From a virus: a stretch of DNA of 31,364 bases. Where the stretch lies: positions 1 through 31,364 of the IMG/VR virus record IMGVR_UViG_3300017786_000075, one strand, 5' to 3'. This document shows positions 30,796 through 31,364 of the stretch, piece after piece; position 1 is the first letter of the stretch; every line of letters begins with the position of its first letter. The notes under the pieces were generated by a model. The model saw nothing but the letters and a program-made list of their open reading frames with translations, was not told the DNA's origin and did no database searches. The translations under genes and the position numbers were made by a program.

Positions 30796-30870
30796 TGGTG
30801 CGCCCGGAAGGATTCGAACCTCCAACTTAACCGTTATGAGCGGTTGGTTCTACCATTGAACTACAAGCGC
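30796..30870 (-). tRNA. tRNA with CAT anticodon (Ile2 reading AUA, or elongator Met)
   Basis: Acceptor GCGCTTG/CGGGCGC with two G-U pairs, anticodon stem AACCG/CGGTT with loop CTCATAA, A73, encoded CCA. The normal G1-C72 pair excludes initiator tRNA. Ile2 needs C34 changed to lysidine by host TilS; sequence alone does not decide. Three AUA codons in the leader ORF upstream favour Ile2 if that ORF is a true sensor. Confidence 0.9.
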
Positions 30871-30876
30871 CAAATT

Positions 30877-30950
30877 TGGCACAGGTGAAGGGAATCGAAC
30901 CCCTATCTTCAGTTTTGGAGACTGACGTGTTACCATTACACCACACCCAT
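30877..30950 (-). tRNA. tRNA-Trp, anticodon CCA
   Basis: Acceptor ATGGGTG/CACCTGT with A1-U72 and two G-U pairs, D-stem GTGT/ACAC, anticodon stem TCAGT/ACTGA with loop CTCCAAA, G73 (Trp identity) and encoded CCA. Its first base follows directly after the T-run of the terminator at 30951-30987. Confidence 0.92.
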
Positions 30951-30987
30951 AAAAAAAGCCCCTAATAAAATTAATTACTAGGGGCTT
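30951..30987 (-). terminator. Intrinsic terminator abutting tRNA-Trp
   Basis: A 13-bp stem AAGCCCCTAGTAA/TTATTAGGGGCTT (one G-U) with loop TTAATT, followed by 7 T (two of them in the stem). It ends exactly where tRNA-Trp begins, so the four-tRNA operon is only made when transcription passes it. Its 5' arm CCCC can also pair with GGGG in the leader ORF upstream. Confidence 0.88.
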
Positions 30988-31005
30988 GTCTAAAATAACT
31001 TTTGT

Positions 31006-31080
31006 TTATAAAGTCATGTCAAAACATACCCCGGGACCTGGTGGCCAACATATTATACATATTGTGTTAGTTTTGATCAT
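31006..31080 (-). CDS. 24-codon leader ORF of the tRNA operon
   Basis: ATG 31080 has AAAGGA 8 bases upstream and lies about 20 bases after the predicted transcript start. Codons 7-14 are ATA TGT ATA ATA TGT TGG (Ile Cys Ile Ile Cys Trp) then CCA CCA (Pro Pro), followed by another Pro (CCC, 16) and Cys (TGT, 19). These are the amino acids of the four tRNAs encoded just downstream; there is no Arg codon, and tRNA-Arg is in a separate unit. The stop lies 18 bases before the terminator stem, a suitable distance for attenuation. The product could instead be a small Cys-rich peptide in its own right. No homologue is known to me. Confidence 0.6.
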   Translation of the reverse strand: MIKTNTICIICWPPGPGVCFDMTL

Positions 31081-31105
31081 GTTAAAATTCCTTTATTGTC
31101 TTTAC

Positions 31106-31134
31106 AGTATACTACAGTTATTTAGTAGTGTCAA
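31106..31134 (-). promoter_or_regulatory. Sigma-70-like promoter TTGACA-17-TATACT for the leader ORF and tRNA operon
   Basis: -35 TTGACA at 31129-31134 and -10 TATACT at 31106-31111, spacer 17. The predicted start is near 31099. The -35 lies in the 3' end of iscU. It is the only promoter I can see for the Trp-CAU-Pro-Cys tRNAs. Confidence 0.82.
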
Positions 31135-31364
31135 CCACTTTTTTAGATTGATAATCTTTTATTGCAGATTTAATTGCATCTTCGGCTAATACACTGCAAT
31201 GTATTTTAACTGGAGGTAATGCAAGTTCATCTGCAAGATCCATATTTTTTATTTCACCTGCTTTATCAAGTGTCATGCCTTTAACCATTGTAGTTAATAA
31301 ACTTGAACTTGCTATTGCACTACCGCAACCGTAAGTTTTAAATTTTGCATCTTTAATGATTCCA
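31118..31364 (-). CDS. iscU: IscU Fe-S cluster scaffold, C-terminal 81 residues (runs off window)
   Basis: IscU builds 2Fe-2S clusters from sulfur given by IscS and passes them on. The visible part holds T-Y-G-C-G-S-A-I-A-S-S (second active Cys), the E-I-K-N-x-D-(I/L)-A-x-E-L segment, and L-P-P-V-K-I-H-C-S (the HscA-chaperone site plus the third active Cys), so it should be functional; the first Cys is outside the window. It ends with a short extra tail V-V-D-T-T-K. The next genes are phage tRNAs, so it belongs to the phage. Together with the A-type carrier at 19930 it suggests that the virus supports Fe-S cluster supply during infection. Confidence 0.9.
   Translation of the reverse strand, partial: GIIKDAKFKTYGCGSAIASSSLLTTMVKGMTLDKAGEIKNMDLADELALPPVKIHCSVLAEDAIKSAIKDYQSKKVVDTTK

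Noticed and set aside
31118-31364. Host chromosome fragment (iscU as a host gene)
   Set aside because: Its 3' end carries the same promoter type and leads directly into phage tRNAs and ligase; no junction or integrase is visible.
1-31364. CRISPR array, insertion sequence, intein or homing endonuclease
   Set aside because: No regular direct repeats with spacers, no transposase and no intein splice motifs were seen; repetition in large ORFs is protein-domain repetition.

Overview
The window looks like part of the genome of a T4-like marine myovirus. It is AT-rich. Almost every gene is packed head-to-tail on the minus strand, many with 1-23 base overlaps. It combines very large modular tail or tail-fibre proteins with a T4 gp30-type ATP-dependent DNA ligase, a UV-damage endonuclease, a five-tRNA cluster, and auxiliary metabolic genes (an A-type Fe-S carrier, IscU, QueD, two 2OG-Fe(II) oxygenases). 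T4-late-type promoter boxes (NATAAATA) stand before several virion genes, and near-perfect sigma-70 promoters (TTGACA, 16-17 base spacer, TATAAT-like) stand before the enzyme and RNA genes. No photosynthesis genes are visible. A pelagiphage (SAR11 host) or a related marine myophage is the most natural reading, but the host is inferred, not shown.

Layout, in + coordinates. 1-1117: two small unknown genes and a small virion protein. 1148-19918: about 19 kb of virion proteins, including an Ig-like repeat protein, a glycine-rich adhesin-like protein, a 2,100-residue protein combining a subtilisin protease with Calx-beta, glycine-rich, cupredoxin and propeller-like parts, and a 2,472-residue fibre-like protein. 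Several of these share one N-terminal module. 19930-21078: an IscA/HesB-like carrier, one lone + strand Zn-ribbon gene and two small conserved-looking genes. 21044-24868: uvsE, a hidden 50-residue gene, two tandem 2OG oxygenases, a glycosyltransferase and queD. 24939-30365: a MptE/GT-like protein, a membrane protein, a fibre protein, two unknown proteins and the DNA ligase. 30429-30950: tRNA-Arg, a structured RNA, then tRNA-Cys, -Pro, -CAU and -Trp. 30951-31364: a terminator, a 24-codon ORF, a promoter and the 3' end of iscU.

The most exciting candidate is at 30951-31134. A strong promoter makes a short leader with a good ribosome-binding site and a 24-codon ORF, followed by an intrinsic terminator that abuts the 5' end of the tRNA-Trp gene. 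Codons 7-14 read Ile(AUA)-Cys-Ile(AUA)-Ile(AUA)-Cys-Trp-Pro-Pro, which are the amino acids served by the four downstream tRNAs (Trp, CAU = Ile2 or Met, Pro, Cys). This has the layout of a ribosome-stalling attenuator, but controlling a phage tRNA operon: a possible sensor of tRNA shortage. The fifth tRNA, Arg(GCG), has its own promoter and lies behind an 89-nt RNA whose predicted 5' end coincides with its closing stem.

Other strong points: a preQ1-riboswitch-like leader before queD with a possible ribosome-site sequestering alternative fold; a Calx-beta domain split in frame between two genes by a TAG / Shine-Dalgarno / GTG junction; complete catalytic residues of an S8 protease and a complete type-1 copper ligand set in one virion protein; and IscU plus an A-type carrier in the same phage. 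All functional statements come from reading motifs by eye; no database search or folding program was run.
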